NCBI GenBank assembly: GCA_009746045.1
Contig: RPFO01000167.1
Location: forward strand, 1,412,659-1,476,658
From: Mesostigma viride
Lineage: Eukaryota; Streptophyta; Mesostigmatophyceae; Mesostigmatales; Mesostigmataceae
DNA length: 64,000 nucleotides
Direction: 5' to 3'
The notes under the pieces are model-generated. The model searched no databases. It saw nothing but the letters and a program-made list of their open reading frames with translations, and was not told the DNA's origin. This document shows positions 42,201 to 53,845 of this stretch, piece by piece (positions within the stretch are counted from its first letter, which is position 1; each line of letters opens with the position of its first letter). Made by a program: the position numbers and the translations under genes.

Positions 42201-45200
42201 CCTCTCCCCCTTGCGGTCCCTCCCCCCTGGTCGCTGTGTTGCAGAACGCCATGGCGGCGAAGGGGGTTCCTGGGCCGGGCACGTACAAGGCGCCAGGCGC
42301 CCTGGGCAAGTGCGTGGTGTTGGGTGCGCTCTCGATAGCCCTATAGAGAAGAGCACATGGTCCAGTGCTTTTTAATGGCTGATCCCTGGGATGCCGCTAA
42401 AGTGCGGATGTGGGAAAGGAATGTGTCCGAGCATGCTGCTGGCGATAGGCAGTGGAAATTTTATGGAGTTCGGAAGTGGGCATGGGGAGGATAGCGCGGT
42501 TGCAAAGGCAGCCAGTCCCTGGTGGTAAAACCGTGTCCGATCCAGCGTATATCAAGGATGACAGGTGCATGGAGATGCTGGTTCAAGAAGCCCTTGGTGG
42601 CTTACCAGCAGGCAATCGTTGGCTGTTGATCATCGCAATCGGGCACTGCCCTACTTACTAGAGAGTGGCGGGCACTACCCTACTTACTAGAGAGTGGCGG
42701 GCACTGCCCTACTTACTAGAAAGTGGCGGGCACTGCCCTGCTTACTAGAGACTGGTGACGTGGGCACTGCCCTGAGCGAGAGAGGGGATGGAAAGGGAAG
42801 AGTCCTGGGTCACAAAGGTGGAAGTGCGGGAGAGGAAAAGAGACCGAAGAGGAGAGACGAGCCAATGTAGATGCAGCCCGTTCTATTACTTGTGCATGTG
42901 TAGCAGCAGCTGCAAGCGTGCCATCGCTTTGTTTGTGCCAGCCTTTGTGCTACCATCCCCATTTGGTACGCTTGCTAGTCATGATGGGCTCGTTGTTCGA
43001 ATAGAGGCAGCCTTTGCTCAAAGTCCCTCCTGCTGTCCATGGTAGCACTTGTAACACAGACTAGCCCATCCTGCGCATGTATAACAACCACTTGCCTGTA
43101 TAAATTAGCCAATGCCTGCCATGCTTGTAATTTTGAGATATGAAGGACTTGGTGATGTTTTGCTGGAGCCATACCAGGCTCTCACCTACTCGAACGAGCC
43201 TCTTTCATCGCATCCGCTAGGCGTGCATGGTCTGCGAGCACTGTCGACCAGCGATGTGCGAACCTGATAGTGCGCACGCCTTGCTGGGCCCCTGCAGGCA
43301 AATTGTCGCGGAGAAGACCACCAAGCCCGAATTCCGCTTCGGCACGTCCTCTCGCTTTGACTGGCAGACGCAGAACAGAAACCCGGGCCCCGCCCACTAC
43401 GAGCCGCGGTCAGGGCACGGGGCACAGCCAGTCTCCACCAAGGTATGCTTCACGTTGACACGTGCGGTCTAGGATGTCCCCACTCACATGGGTTCGATCA
43501 CGACATGCTGCAGATGTCTGCGCGGGCAGTTTTCCTCCAAGGCAGGCCCTGCCGACACGCTTGTTGCGGTTTGTCATGTGGTGATGCGTGGGAAGCGGGC
43601 AAGGAACCATCGCCATTGAGCGGATAATATCTCCAGTCTGTGTCACGCATGGTAATAGAGTGGATGTCCTGTGGCGATGCATGGGGAGCGGGCGAGGGAC
43701 CAGCGCGGATGGTCGGCGATACAGCCACTGGGCGCGATGCAACGGAATCCAGCCACTGGGCGGGGCGGTTGCGTTGCGGAACGGTGGCCTTACGTGGCTA
43801 CGTAGGGCGGTCCATGAATAGGATTACCATAGGATGGAGCATGAACAGAGATGAGGTACAGCTGGCCCCCCCTCCCTATTCATGCTTGTACCAATGGTCA
43901 CCTGACGCGGTTTGGAAAAAAGGGGCAAGTGACTCTGTGGCCAAATTATAGGCCATTGCTACCTACAACTGCACTGCATCACCGGGTACGGACTTTCTGA
44001 AGCGCATACATGCATGTTCACACTCTCCTATCGACTAACCCCACCACTCTTTATGTCTGATCGCCCCCCTCCCCGCTTGCTACCCTGCCCCCCTGCCCCC
44101 CCCCCCCTCCTGCCCTCCTGCCCAGCTGCCCCCTCACCCCTGCCCGCTTGCTATCCTGCCCCCCTGCCCTCCTGCCCCCCCCCCCCCCCCTCCCGCCCTC
44201 CTGCCCTCCTGCCCTCCTGCCCTCCTGCCCTCCTGCCCTCCTGCCCTCCTGCCCTCCTGCCCTCCTGCCCTCCTGCCCTCCTGCCCTCCTGCCCTCCTGC
44301 CCTCCTGCCCTCCGCCCTCCCGCCCTCCGCCCTCCCGCCCTCCCGCCCTCCCGCCCTCCCCCCTCCGCCCTCCCGCCCTCCCGCCCTCCGCCCTCCCGCC
44401 CTCCCGCCCTCCCGCCCTCCCGCCCTCCCGCCCTCCCGCCCTCCCGCCCTCCCCCCCCCTCCCGCCCTCCCGCCCGCCCGCCTCCCGCCCGCCCGCCCCG
44501 CCCGCCCGCCCGCCCGCCCCGCCCGCCCGCCCCCCGCCCGCCCGCCCGCCCGCCCGCCCGCCCGCCCCCGCCGCCCGCCCGCCCGCCCGCCCTCCCGCCC
44601 TCCCGCCCTCCGGCCCTCCCGCCCTCCGCCCTCCCGCCCTCCGCCCTCCCGCCCTCCCGCCCTCCCGCCCTCCCGCCCTCCCGCCCTCCCGCCCTCCCGC
44701 CCTCCCGCTCCCGCCCTCCCGCCCTCCCCGCCCTCCCGCCCTCCCGCCCTCCCGCCCTCCCGCCCTCCGCCCTCCGCGCCCGCCCGCCCGCCGCCCTCCC
44801 GCCCCCCGCCCCCGCCCCGCCCCCCGCCCCCCCGCCCCCCGCCCTCCCGCCCTCCCGCCCTCCCCCTCCGCCCTCCCGCCCTCCCGCCCTCCCGCCCTCC
44901 CGCCTCTCCGCCCTCCCGCCCCCCCGCCCCCCCGCCCCCCCGCCCCGCCCCCCGCCCTCCCGCCCTCCCGCCCTCCCGCCCTCCCGCCCTCCCGCCCTCC
45001 TGCCCTCCTGCCCTCCCGCCCCCCGCCCCGCCCCCCGCCCCCCCGCCCCCGCCCTCCCGCCCTCCCGCCCTCCTGCCCTCCTGCCCTCCTGCCCTCCTGA
45101 CCTCCTGCCCTCCTGCCCCCACGCCCACAGGAGACGGTCCCATCCATCGGCTTCCCGCAGGCATCGCGGGACGTGCAGGTGTCGGTGGGGAAGGGGTTTG

Positions 45201-48200
45201 AGGAGCACCTGCACGGGCACGACTCGCCCGGGCCGGCCAATTACAAGACCGGATCCAGCTTTGGCCTGCAGGCAAGTACACATCGACAATCATCTTATCG
45301 ACTACCTTTGTAGGGTACATGCTACAGTACAGTAGAGCGAAGGGCATCCCAAGGCATGTCAGGCTGGCTGCCCATCACCCTGGTGCTCATACCTGTGTAA
45401 GGCTCCCATCTTCCTGACGCCTGTTTCTTTCTAAGCCCCGACCTTCCAGGTGTTTATGACGCATCTGGGACCTCCGTCTTGCGGGCGCTGGATTCCGTTA
45501 TCTATGACTTCCCTCGCATGCGTCCCATGCATCACCGCAAGGCTTCCCATTTGTTAAGAGTCCTTCTCTGACCCCTTGCGCGCGCGAACGTGTCCTCCTG
45601 CCTGGGTGCTTTTTGTTGTTGTACGCGCTACACGGCTCCTGCAGACGATTTCGGGGAAAGGCACATCGGCAGCGGTGACGTTTGGAAGCGGCAACTCAAG
45701 ATCGGTAGGGCTGCCCTTGCCCCACCTTTTGCAGGTCAACGTGTCTGTCATCTTGTCCTCCCTGCGCCTTTCGCATCCCAGTAATGTAGCACATAGTCAG
45801 CTAGTATGTCAGCAGATATGTTATTGGTTGCCTTGAGATCAACTTTGCAAGGCATCTACCTGCGACTGTGTGCTCAATGGGGCATTTTATTCTGCATGCG
45901 GACGCACCGCTTGTCTTATCCTTGTCTTTGCCCTTGTCTTATATTAGTCTGTCTGGGAGCCCCTGCAAAGTCCTTGTATACTAGGAGCATACTTCCTAGT
46001 GTGTGAAGCCACTTTTTCATGACCGATTGTCTGTGGCTGGGTCAGGGAATACGGTGGAAATCAGGGCTGTGCAGTGGCGCGGAGTCTTCAGAGAACTGTT
46101 CTATTCCCTTCTGATCATGATACCATGCGGATGCGCCGCAGAGGCCACTACCCGAAGCGCACGCGAGACACACAAGTGCATGTGGTGCACACGCTGGTGC
46201 ATGCGCAGCCCAAACATCAAGGGCGAATCAATACCATGCTCTCCTGATGCATGGGCCAGTATACGAGGCGCAAGTGAGACGTGTGATAGTATGCACACGC
46301 ACTCCAAAATCGGGGGCTAATCATGCGATGCACTCATCTTGTCATCATGAGTGACGTGGATATATGTTTCTGTGGTGACCATTCTGCTGGCACACGCAGG
46401 CGCCCGGCAACTCCATGGAAGAGCGGCGCAGCGCTACCTTGCCCGGGCCAGGAGCATACGCCGTGTCCAACAGCATAGGCCCGTCCCAGGTACGAGAAAA
46501 GGAAGCAGTCCACCGTAGGGTTGGGTCGGCGACCCATTCAGGGTTGGCCCGTCTTAGGTACGACGCAGTCCACCGGCAGGGTTGGGTCGCGACCGGTCCG
46601 GGCCCTTCGGTACCGGTACGGTTACCTGACCTCCTTGGCCGGTACCGGTACCGGTTACCAGGGGGGGGCCCTCGGTTACCAGTACCGTTAGTACCGTTTA
46701 CCGTCAGATACAGCACCAGGCTTGGCGCCGTGCAATGCCCTATGTGGCGGGCAGCGGTATCTCTATACCTTCCTCCATACCTACTTCTACCCCTAGGCAG
46801 GCTGGCGAAATAGGCCTGTAGAAGACCTGAATAGCGCAACGCAATCTGAATAGGAGACGCTAGCACAATGCAATATTTGGGTGCCCAATAAGGCCTCCTA
46901 TCCCTTGCCCCTTGCCTCCTACCTTAGCCGCTGCATGCTCACCAAACGTCCGGCCAGCTGGGCGACGCGCTGGATGGGTGCTGTGCCGGTAACCGAGTGG
47001 TAAACGAGTACTCAGGGATTCCTTGGTAACCACTGGTCGCTCGGGGGTACCAGTGCCAGCGGGGCCTGCTCGGTACAGGTACCAGCACTACCAATAACCA
47101 GTAACAGTAGCCGGTACTCGGCTACTCGGCAAGTAACTGGCCCACCCGTATCCACCGGTGTGTGTGGCTGTAGGCGCGCCCGCACGCATGCAAGTGGTCA
47201 ATGGCTGCGTCTTGCCACAAGGGTGTTGAGTATAGTGACATCAGGCTCTGCACTACCCAAGAGGCATGGGTGTCATACATAGTTAGTTATTATCCATGCG
47301 GTCACAGGCTATGGAGAAAGTGGCGTGGAGTTGGGGGGTGGGGAGGCGACTTGGGGTTAAGGGCAAATGGGAAGATGAAGAGAGGAGAGTCCCAAGAAAA
47401 GAGGTATAGAGGAACAAGGAAAAGCGCGGAACGTAGATATGAAGAGAAGGGGGTGAGGAGAGTCGCAGGGGGAGGGAGTGAGGGAGTGAGGGAGCGAGGG
47501 AGCGAGGGAAGGAAAAAGAAACAGAAAGATAAGCAAAGAGGTAGAGGGAAAGAAAATCATGTCCGGGGTTCCTGTGGCGTTGCCGATGCCGACAGGGGCG
47601 TCACGGAACGTGGAATGGAGGGGGGTGTTAGCTGGACCTGGGATCAGGACCAGAGGTTCCCCAGACGGCCAGCCTGGCCCGAACGGCCATCTCCATCTCC
47701 ATCTCCATCTCCATCTCCATCTCCATCTCCATCTCCATCTCCATCTCCATCTCCATCTCCATCTCCATCTCCATCTCCATCTCCATCTCCATCTCCATCT
47801 CCATCTCCATCTCCATCTCCATCTCCATCTCCATCTCCATCTCCATCTCCATCTCCATCTCCATCTCCATCTCCATCTCCATCTCCATCTCCATCTCCAT
47901 CTCCATCTCCATCTCCATCTCCATCTCCATCTCCATCTCCATCTCCATCTCCATCTCCATCTCCATCTCCATCTCCATCTCCATCTCCATCTCCATCTCC
48001 ATCTCCATCTCCATCTCCATCTCCATCTCCATCTCCATCTCCATCTCCATCTCCATCTCCATTTCCATCTCCATCTCCATCTCCATCACCATCTCCATCT
48101 CCATCTCCATCTCCATCTCCATCTCCATCTCCATCTCCATCTCCCGTAGTAACCAGGGCCCATCCTTCCCCTGTACACTCCTTTACCCCAAAGTTGTTGG

Positions 48201-50060
48201 TGCACGCTGCTTAGCCTGCCAGCCCTGCAAGTGGCTGCTGCTTTGCCCACTGGTTTAACCGCCGATTTCATCCACCAGCCGATATCCCCGACATGCGCTA
48301 CCCCTTTCTTTTCGACGGTGCCTCCCGCGGACAATCACGTGGCGCGATGCCTTGGGTATGCCCCATCAACGCTCCATGAGCACTCCCTTGCACGCCCACG
48401 ACGAATCCATCACACACTACTGCATCATCATTACAGCTCAGAAGATTTGCCATGATACCCACGGCCACCCCAGGGCACGCTAGTTAATGCACGCTAGTCA
48501 TTGCAGAATAGTTAATGCACACTAGTTAATGCACGGATGTGCTCCATCGTATTTGATCAGTTTGAACATGCTTCACCTCATGCTGCTCCCTCGTGCCGCC
48601 GCCCGCAGGACTCGCTGCGCGTTAACTCCCCCAAGTTTGCCTTTGGCGTGAAGACGGAGCGCAAGCTGTCCAACGCGGAGGACACGCCGGGGTTCTCGGA
48701 TGCGGTGCCCAGCCTGGGGCAGCAGGCGCTTTCCCCGAAGAAGAACGCGAGCACGTTCCGCTACGGGACCGAGGCCCGGTTCGGGGTCAGGTAGGTCTGC
48801 ACCTCGGGGGTGCCTTTGCTAAACAGGCATTAGCGCAAGGCTTGAAAGATTTCGATTTGAAGCTGGAAAGCTAGAGTGGCCTGCAAGCTAGAGTGGCTTG
48901 GAAAAATTTTGGCCCAGAATTTGGTATAATGATACTGAGAAGGTAACTTCAGTTATAGCGAACTGAAGGCTGCGGTAGTTGATATTGCAGCGTCAATATT
49001 CTGATCGCTCTTGCAGGAATAGTGCCAGGTGCCGGAGCCTAGAGTGCGCAGGGCTAATTGCGCGGCCCAGGGGCCGGAGGCGTAATTAGGCTTAATTACG
49101 GAGGCCAGGGGGCTGGCGTAATTAGTCTGCGGAGGCTGGGAATTCGTGAGTGCGCGGGCTGGCAGTGGGCTAGCAGAGCGAATGATCCTCTTCCCGCGTG
49201 TCAAATTTATGTTAAGCAATTAGCCGGGCTATTTGCTTTTATAAGTCGAAGGTTCACTTCGACTACTTGCGCGGTGTAAGGGGGCCGGCGTAATTAGTCT
49301 GCGGAGGCTGGGAATTCGTGAGTGCGTGGGCTGGCAGTGGGCTAGCGGCGAGCGAGCGATCCTCTTCCCGCGTGTCAAATTCATGTTAAGCAATTAGCCG
49401 GGCTATTTGCTTAACAGTGGTGGCTGGGGAGATATCATGGCATATGTGAGGGGTCCGGGCTGAGTCTGGGGAGACCGATGCTGGGGTGTGTTTTTTCTGG
49501 CAGTCCTAGATTTCATTTGGTTAACAGCTGAGCAGCATGGGCATGGAGGACGTTCAAAAAGTCGCCTCACCTAATCCGGGGCTTTCAGGGCGGGGGCTGC
49601 CGGGAGTGTGCAGGGATATGTTAATGTGCAGGCTGGAGCTACCGTGGTCCGCATTCTTTCAGATTTCTGGCCTGCGCTGGTTGTCTCTTTGATATGCTGA
49701 TGCGGGAGCAATATGTTGATGTGGGAGTGCGCCAGTGCGGGATATCTCAATGTCTGGCAGAGCCCATGAGAGTGGGACCATACCAGAGGTGAGCTCTTTC
49801 GCATGTTTTTGTGGATGCCAGAAGTTACCCAGTTGTTGCCATGCAGGTATCACCCAGAAAGGAATCACAGGTAGATGGGCCGCGTCCAGCTAGATACTAT
49901 TCGCGTTCTCCCAGCAGCAAACACAAGGGCTGGCGTGCCTGCTCTGACCAGTTTGGCTGTCTCACTGGTTAGTATAATGATGCTCTGCTGCTTGGGCCGT
50001 TGGCTGTGCAGCGTCTCTATCAAGACGGATGCGCCCGGACCTGGGTCCTACCGCGTATGA
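39201..50060 (+). CDS. SHIPPO/STPG-repeat ciliary protein, 10 exons, 417 aa
   Basis: Exons 39201-39404, 39803-40024, 41468-41563, 42245-42309, 43298-43442, 45131-45271, 45645-45704, 46400-46489, 48609-48790 and 50012-50060 total 1254 nt and give one open frame of 417 codons plus stop. A Ser/Thr/Glu-rich N-terminus and LSPTKS-type repeats are followed by Pro-Gly-rich repeats: [51 protein letters not shown], and a final APGPGSYRV. Between them run F-x-FG-x(4)-RF motifs. These are sperm-tail PG-rich (STPG/SHIPPO/ODF3-like) repeats, found in microtubule-binding proteins of cilia and flagella. All introns are GT-AG except intron 6, which uses a GC donor (CAG/GCAAGT at 45272). Introns contain several large tandem repeats. 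Confidence 0.85.
40765..41070 (+). repeat. (GAAT)n switching to (GGGT)n microsatellite
   Basis: About 27 GAAT units followed directly by about 48 GGGT units, in STPG intron 2. The single-base-type switch (AAT to GGT) suggests successive expansions. The G-rich strand could form quadruplexes. Open frames here (WVGGWVGG and THPPTHPP type) are artefacts. Confidence 0.95.
42640..42770 (+). repeat. Short tandem repeat, about 34 bp unit
   Basis: Four imperfect copies of a unit containing CGGGCACTGCCCTACTTACT, with AGAGAGTGG joints, in STPG intron 4. Each unit contains a small palindrome (GGGCACTGCCC). Confidence 0.75.
44060..45118 (+). repeat. Pyrimidine-rich CCCTCCTG/CCCGCC minisatellite before STPG exon 6
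   Basis: About 1.05 kb of seven- to eight-base units (CCCTCCTG, CCCTCCCG, CCCGCC variants) ending 12 bases before the acceptor of exon 6. The sense strand is almost free of purines other than G. Spurious ORFs of about 400 codons on both strands arise from it. Confidence 0.95.
47689..48144 (+). repeat. (CATCTC)n hexanucleotide array
   Basis: About 75 copies of CATCTC with three single-base variants near 48060-48090, in STPG intron 8. All six frames are open (SerPro, HisLeu, MetGlu, TrpArg dipeptides); none is a gene. Confidence 0.97.
49111..49412 (+). repeat. Direct duplication of about 128 bp
   Basis: 49111-49238 and 49283-49412 are about 95% identical (shared GCGTAATTAGTCTGCGGAGG and AATTAGCCGGGCTATTTGCT). 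Lies in the last STPG intron. No coding potential. Confidence 0.85.
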
Positions 50061-51000
50061 TGGCAAGCTCCCTTGGGGCTTCTGGACAACACATTCTACG
50101 CGGGCAAGCGCATGCATAATCACTGCATGAGACCGGATGCTATTCTTGATGTACATCAGCAAATTTGGTTAGATAACTATTCCTGGACGCAAGTTATGTA
50201 CGGTTAGGTGTCAAAGAGACAACATATGCCAATGAGAGAACCGGTGGCCTGACAAAGCGCTACAGTACTCCTATAACTACCTCCACAGATATAAGAAAGG
50301 CGCCCGCAAATTGTTATATGGCCATAGTCAGCCGATTTCTGGCCTGCGCTGACCAGTTGTCTCCTTGATAGTCAGCAGTGAGCCAATGGCCCATCCATTC
50401 GTCACCATTTGCTTACATTCTCTATGCTAGGGGCCGGCACCATCTCTCTTCTCATAAGACTTCATGCTCCGTGACTGTCATGCTGGTTTATAATGACTTT
50501 GATTTTTAGTGCCACCATGGATTTCTCTAGCGTTCTTCTTGTCCACCTCCAGGTTTTATGCTCGATCTAGCTTATGCTCTAGCTAGGACTATATGCAGCC
50601 AGTGGGCGCACAAGCGCTGTCCATCGTAGATCTACATTAGCTCCATTTTTTCACCGACTTCCACACATGCCGAGTTCGAATTTCAGAGTTCAATTCAATT
50701 CCGACCTGCACGCGACCGAAGTTAGCTACTTTTGGTCTGCACCGACGTGTTGAAAATGGTTCACTTATATACTCGACTTCTCCGTCAAATCTCATCGACC
50801 GGGTTTCGAAACAACCCACGAACGCCGCAGATGCAGATCCAACGGCCGGCGCAAACAACGTAACAACCGACGCAGCGCCAAATCGCCTCAGTAATTCCTT
50901 TGTTACGAGCCTTTTTGCGGCGTCGAGCCGCGTACCCGCGTACCCGCGCTCTTTTTGTCGTTAGATCGATGTATATAAACTATATTCCCTTGCGCCACGA
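50061..51000. other. Intergenic region after STPG gene
   Basis: No gene supported. It contains a copy of the dispersed motif TTTCTGGCCTGCGCTG (50337), also at 32817 and 49663, and, from about 50640, sequence that leads into the retroelement leader at 51.0 kb. Confidence 0.4.
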
Positions 51001-53010
51001 GCCACGAGGTAGCCATGGCTGACGGCGGAGCTCATAACTTTCACGTTTGAGCACCGAATTTAGTCGTGAATATCACAATCGCTTCGTCTTTCTAAGACGC
51101 ACATGCTGATATAATTTTCCAACGCTATTACGCAATATACGATGAGCATACGATACGCCCATCGACGCAACGCAGCCTGACGGCTGCGCTTGGCAATGAA
51201 AATACGTCTGCAGCTCCGGCTGCAGCTTCGCCATCAGGGCCGGACGGCAGTGGTGACACTAGTCGCGCACTGGTGGTCGCCCAGAACCCTCCCGGGCTTT
51301 CCTCGCCCTCTGCATCGCCTGACCCAAAGCGCAGTCGCCCAGGCGCACCTGGCTGGTCTGAGCGTGATTTTGACGTTGATCAGCTCTTTGCCGAATTCGA
51401 CGTCAACAGGCCTGCCTTTTTCGCATTGCCATCCATCAAAATACTGGAGCTCGTGTTTTACGGGTCCCACGCCTCATTGCTGGCCCTGTGCGAGCAATTC
51501 CATTCCAGAACCCACCTTTTCCGCAATGGAGCTGACGGCAAGTTTTCCGACCGCGTATCTGACGCCCCTTCTTCGGCCAACATGGCCGGCTGGTCTCGCC
51601 CCCGCCTTCAGCTCGCAGCTCTCTTTACCCTCACTAAGCGCTCGGCCGCGGACCTCCTGCAACCCGCCCCCATTACCGAATCCACCTTCCTCCGCCACCT
51701 CCACGACGCCCTCTCACAGCACGTGACGCCCCTTGCTGCAGGTGTGGCAGTTGTGGGGCGCACGCTGGCTGCTGAGCTCCCCACCATCCCCACCGCCACC
51801 GCCACCCTCCTCGCCTCCACCCCCCCCCCCTCCGCCTCCACCGACTCCATCACCGCCCAGCTCCGCGACATCGACCAGCGTCTTAAGGACAATGCCATCG
51901 CTATCGAGGTCCTGCAGAACACCGCAGGCCTCACCGCCCAGGCGGTGAAGGACATTGCCGCCAAGCCAGCCCCTGCTAGCCTGGCCGGCGATGCTCCTCC
52001 CATCACGACCTGGGCGGACATGCTTAAGCAACATACCACCTCCACCACCTCCGCCGTCGCAGCCCAGCTCCAACGGCAGACGCTTGACCTCCGCGAGGAG
52101 GCCGAGCTCGCCAAGCGCAGCCTCAACGTCATCGTCAAGAACTTCGCCATGGAGGAAGGTGAGAATTCCGAGAAGCTTGCACGTGCGTTTGAGAGCAAAA
52201 TCCTTGCACGCATGGGCCTCCTTGGTGAGATTAAGCTGACCGCCCACCGCCTCCCCCGCGCGCGGGGTAAGGCAGGGGCGCCTCCACTTCTTCTTATCTT
52301 TGAGAGCCCAGCGGACAAGATTTCGTTTCTCAGACGCCGCAAGTGGCTCGAGAAGACTCCCTTCACCATTGACGACGACTTGACCCTGGCGCAGCAACAA
52401 CGGCGACGGGAGCTATGGCCGACCTACCTCCAGCTCCGGCAGACCAAGGCGGGCCAGCCGGTGTACTGGAAGTGGGCGGCCATCTACGTCGGCCACAAGC
52501 CCTGGCACGCGACCCCCTCGACCACCGCGGCCCCAGCGACTCCAGAAGCCCCAGCCTAGGGGAATACAGCAGCAGTAGTGTAGAATAGTTAGACAGTGGC
52601 CTTGTACATGCCCGCCTACTACAGGCATTATATGACCAGCTGAGGCCTAGCCTTTTTAGTCATGTACATGTGTGCCTATGTTGAGCCACCCTCCAGATGA
52701 TGCCTAGCTTTATTTTATTATGCCGTGCCCATGCAGGGAGTCACTCCCTGCTGAGAAGCCATGCCATAGCTGTTGTATAGCCATGATGATCTTCCCCCAC
52801 ATGCCACGCTCCCCCTTATAAGTATAGCTGGGCATAGCGCGATACATCATGAGGGTGCAGGTGCCTGGGTGCACCTAGAGCAAGGGTAGCTTACATTCCC
52901 ATCCTTGCGGCATGAAGTCGCCAGAATGTATTAAAAGCCATATGCCCCTTCTCAGGGATATGTGCTACAGATACTCCCAACGGAGTTATGTTTCTAATTA
53001 ATTAATTAAT
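51000..53010 (+). mobile_element. Non-LTR retroelement with a single intact ORF1
   Basis: Leader from about 51000 (shared with the inverted fragment at 29.5 kb), ORF1 to 52559, then an untranslated 3' part ending with stem-loop ACTCCCAACGGAGT (52973-52986) and a TTAATTAATTAATTAAT tail. No reverse-transcriptase ORF is present, so this is either a non-autonomous derivative or an element mobilised by another LINE. Confidence 0.6.
51273..52559 (+). CDS. LINE ORF1-type RNA-binding protein, 428 aa
   Basis: Intact frame; it is open further upstream to about 51,115 with no ATG in frame (a GTG begins it at 51273), so the real start is unclear. Order of parts: a unique N-terminal region (WSERDFDVDQLFAEFDVNRP), a coiled segment (QLRDIDQRLKDNAIAIEVL), an RRM-like core (LNVIVKNFAMEEGENSEKLA, RMGLLGEIKLTAHRLPRA, PPLLLIFESPADKISFLRRRK) and the end DDDLTLAQQQRRRELWP with a VYWKWAAIYVG strand. 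The last 200 residues align with the pseudogene at 30.2 kb. Such proteins bind the element RNA and act as chaperones during retrotransposition. Confidence 0.65.
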   Translation: MVAQNPPGLSSPSASPDPKRSRPGAPGWSERDFDVDQLFAEFDVNRPAFFALPSIKILELVFYGSHASLLALCEQFHSRTHLFRNGADGKFSDRVSDAPSSANMAGWSRPRLQLAALFTLTKRSAADLLQPAPITESTFLRHLHDALSQHVTPLAAGVAVVGRTLAAELPTIPTATATLLASTPPPSASTDSITAQLRDIDQRLKDNAIAIEVLQNTAGLTAQAVKDIAAKPAPASLAGDAPPITTWADMLKQHTTSTTSAVAAQLQRQTLDLREEAELAKRSLNVIVKNFAMEEGENSEKLARAFESKILARMGLLGEIKLTAHRLPRARGKAGAPPLLLIFESPADKISFLRRRKWLEKTPFTIDDDLTLAQQQRRRELWPTYLQLRQTKAGQPVYWKWAAIYVGHKPWHATPSTTAAPATPEAPA

Positions 53011-53214
53011 CGATTAATATAAACTATCTGAATTCATGTGGAAGTAATTAAGTTCAAATTATCAATTCATGTCACAAAGTCTAGAAGGCCTGGGCGTGCT
53101 GCTGGAAGCAGTGCGTGAGAGAGAGAGAGAGTGCTTAAACACATGCAGAGTGGTCACATCTTTTATACGTTGACAGGCTCCTTGCGAAGGTGGCTACAAG
53201 TAACGGACATGTGT

Positions 53215-53492
53215 GTAGTACTCCTACACACACAGATCTCGAACGATTTATCTAGTGCAAAATCCGAATGGCTTGCATCACTCCCCGGAAAGGAGAACTT
53301 TTGCGGTTGGACTGTAGGTGTCAGCTGGCAATGCCTTAGGATCCGAGGAGACGTCCGTCCTATAGTCAGCAAAAGTTGGTGCGAGAGGTCCCCAGTTCGA
53401 TTCCGGCCTGGATTCATTTGCAGATCGCGTTTTCCGCGGACCGGCACTGAACGCAAATGGTTTTCACCTTTGCGGCGTGCCAAATCAGAATA
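53215..53492 (+). mobile_element. tRNA-like SINE, copy 2
   Basis: Inverted relative to the copy at 31.8 kb and about 90% identical. A-box-like TGTCAGCTGGCAATGCC and B-box-like AGTTCGATTCC lie about 60 bases apart. It is followed by AAGTAAGTAAGTAAGTACTTG, a tail also present at 29.68 kb. Confidence 0.6.
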
Positions 53493-53845
53493 AGTAAGTA
53501 AGTAAGTACTTGCGTGTCATGCGCAAAGGCATGCCACGAAGGTGGCTATGCACAAAGTATGTTGACGTAAGGTGTACACACGCTCAGTGAGTGAACAGGA
53601 ATGCACTGCCGGCCGTATGTCCCTAGGTTGTGCTGCAATTGCATGCCGAACGTTGCCCGTCCTCATCCCTAACCTTGTCCCATTCAAACATGGTGTTCAT
53701 ACGATGCGGGCGCTCATTTTCCAGCACAAGCCAAAAAACCTCCTACCACATCCCGTCCCATTAACACCGTGCCCGGTTGTGTTTTGAGAGTACAGAACCA
53801 TGGGCTATGAGGGGCAGCATTCATCTTTCACCGGCTTGCGACAGC

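Noticed and set aside
44014-45347. Four overlapping ORFs of 370-410 codons (Pro/Ala/Ser and Gly/Arg/Glu rich)
   Set aside because: They are created by a seven- to eight-base pyrimidine repeat that keeps several frames open on both strands; a real exon with splice sites begins only at 45131.
47628-48214. Long ORFs of SerPro, HisLeu and MetGlu dipeptides
   Set aside because: They are products of the (CATCTC)n array, which cannot produce stops in any frame.
51608-52400. Antisense ORFs of 228-253 codons over LINE ORF1
   Set aside because: Shadows of a GC-rich coding strand; no recognisable motif, while the sense frame shows the ORF1 pattern.
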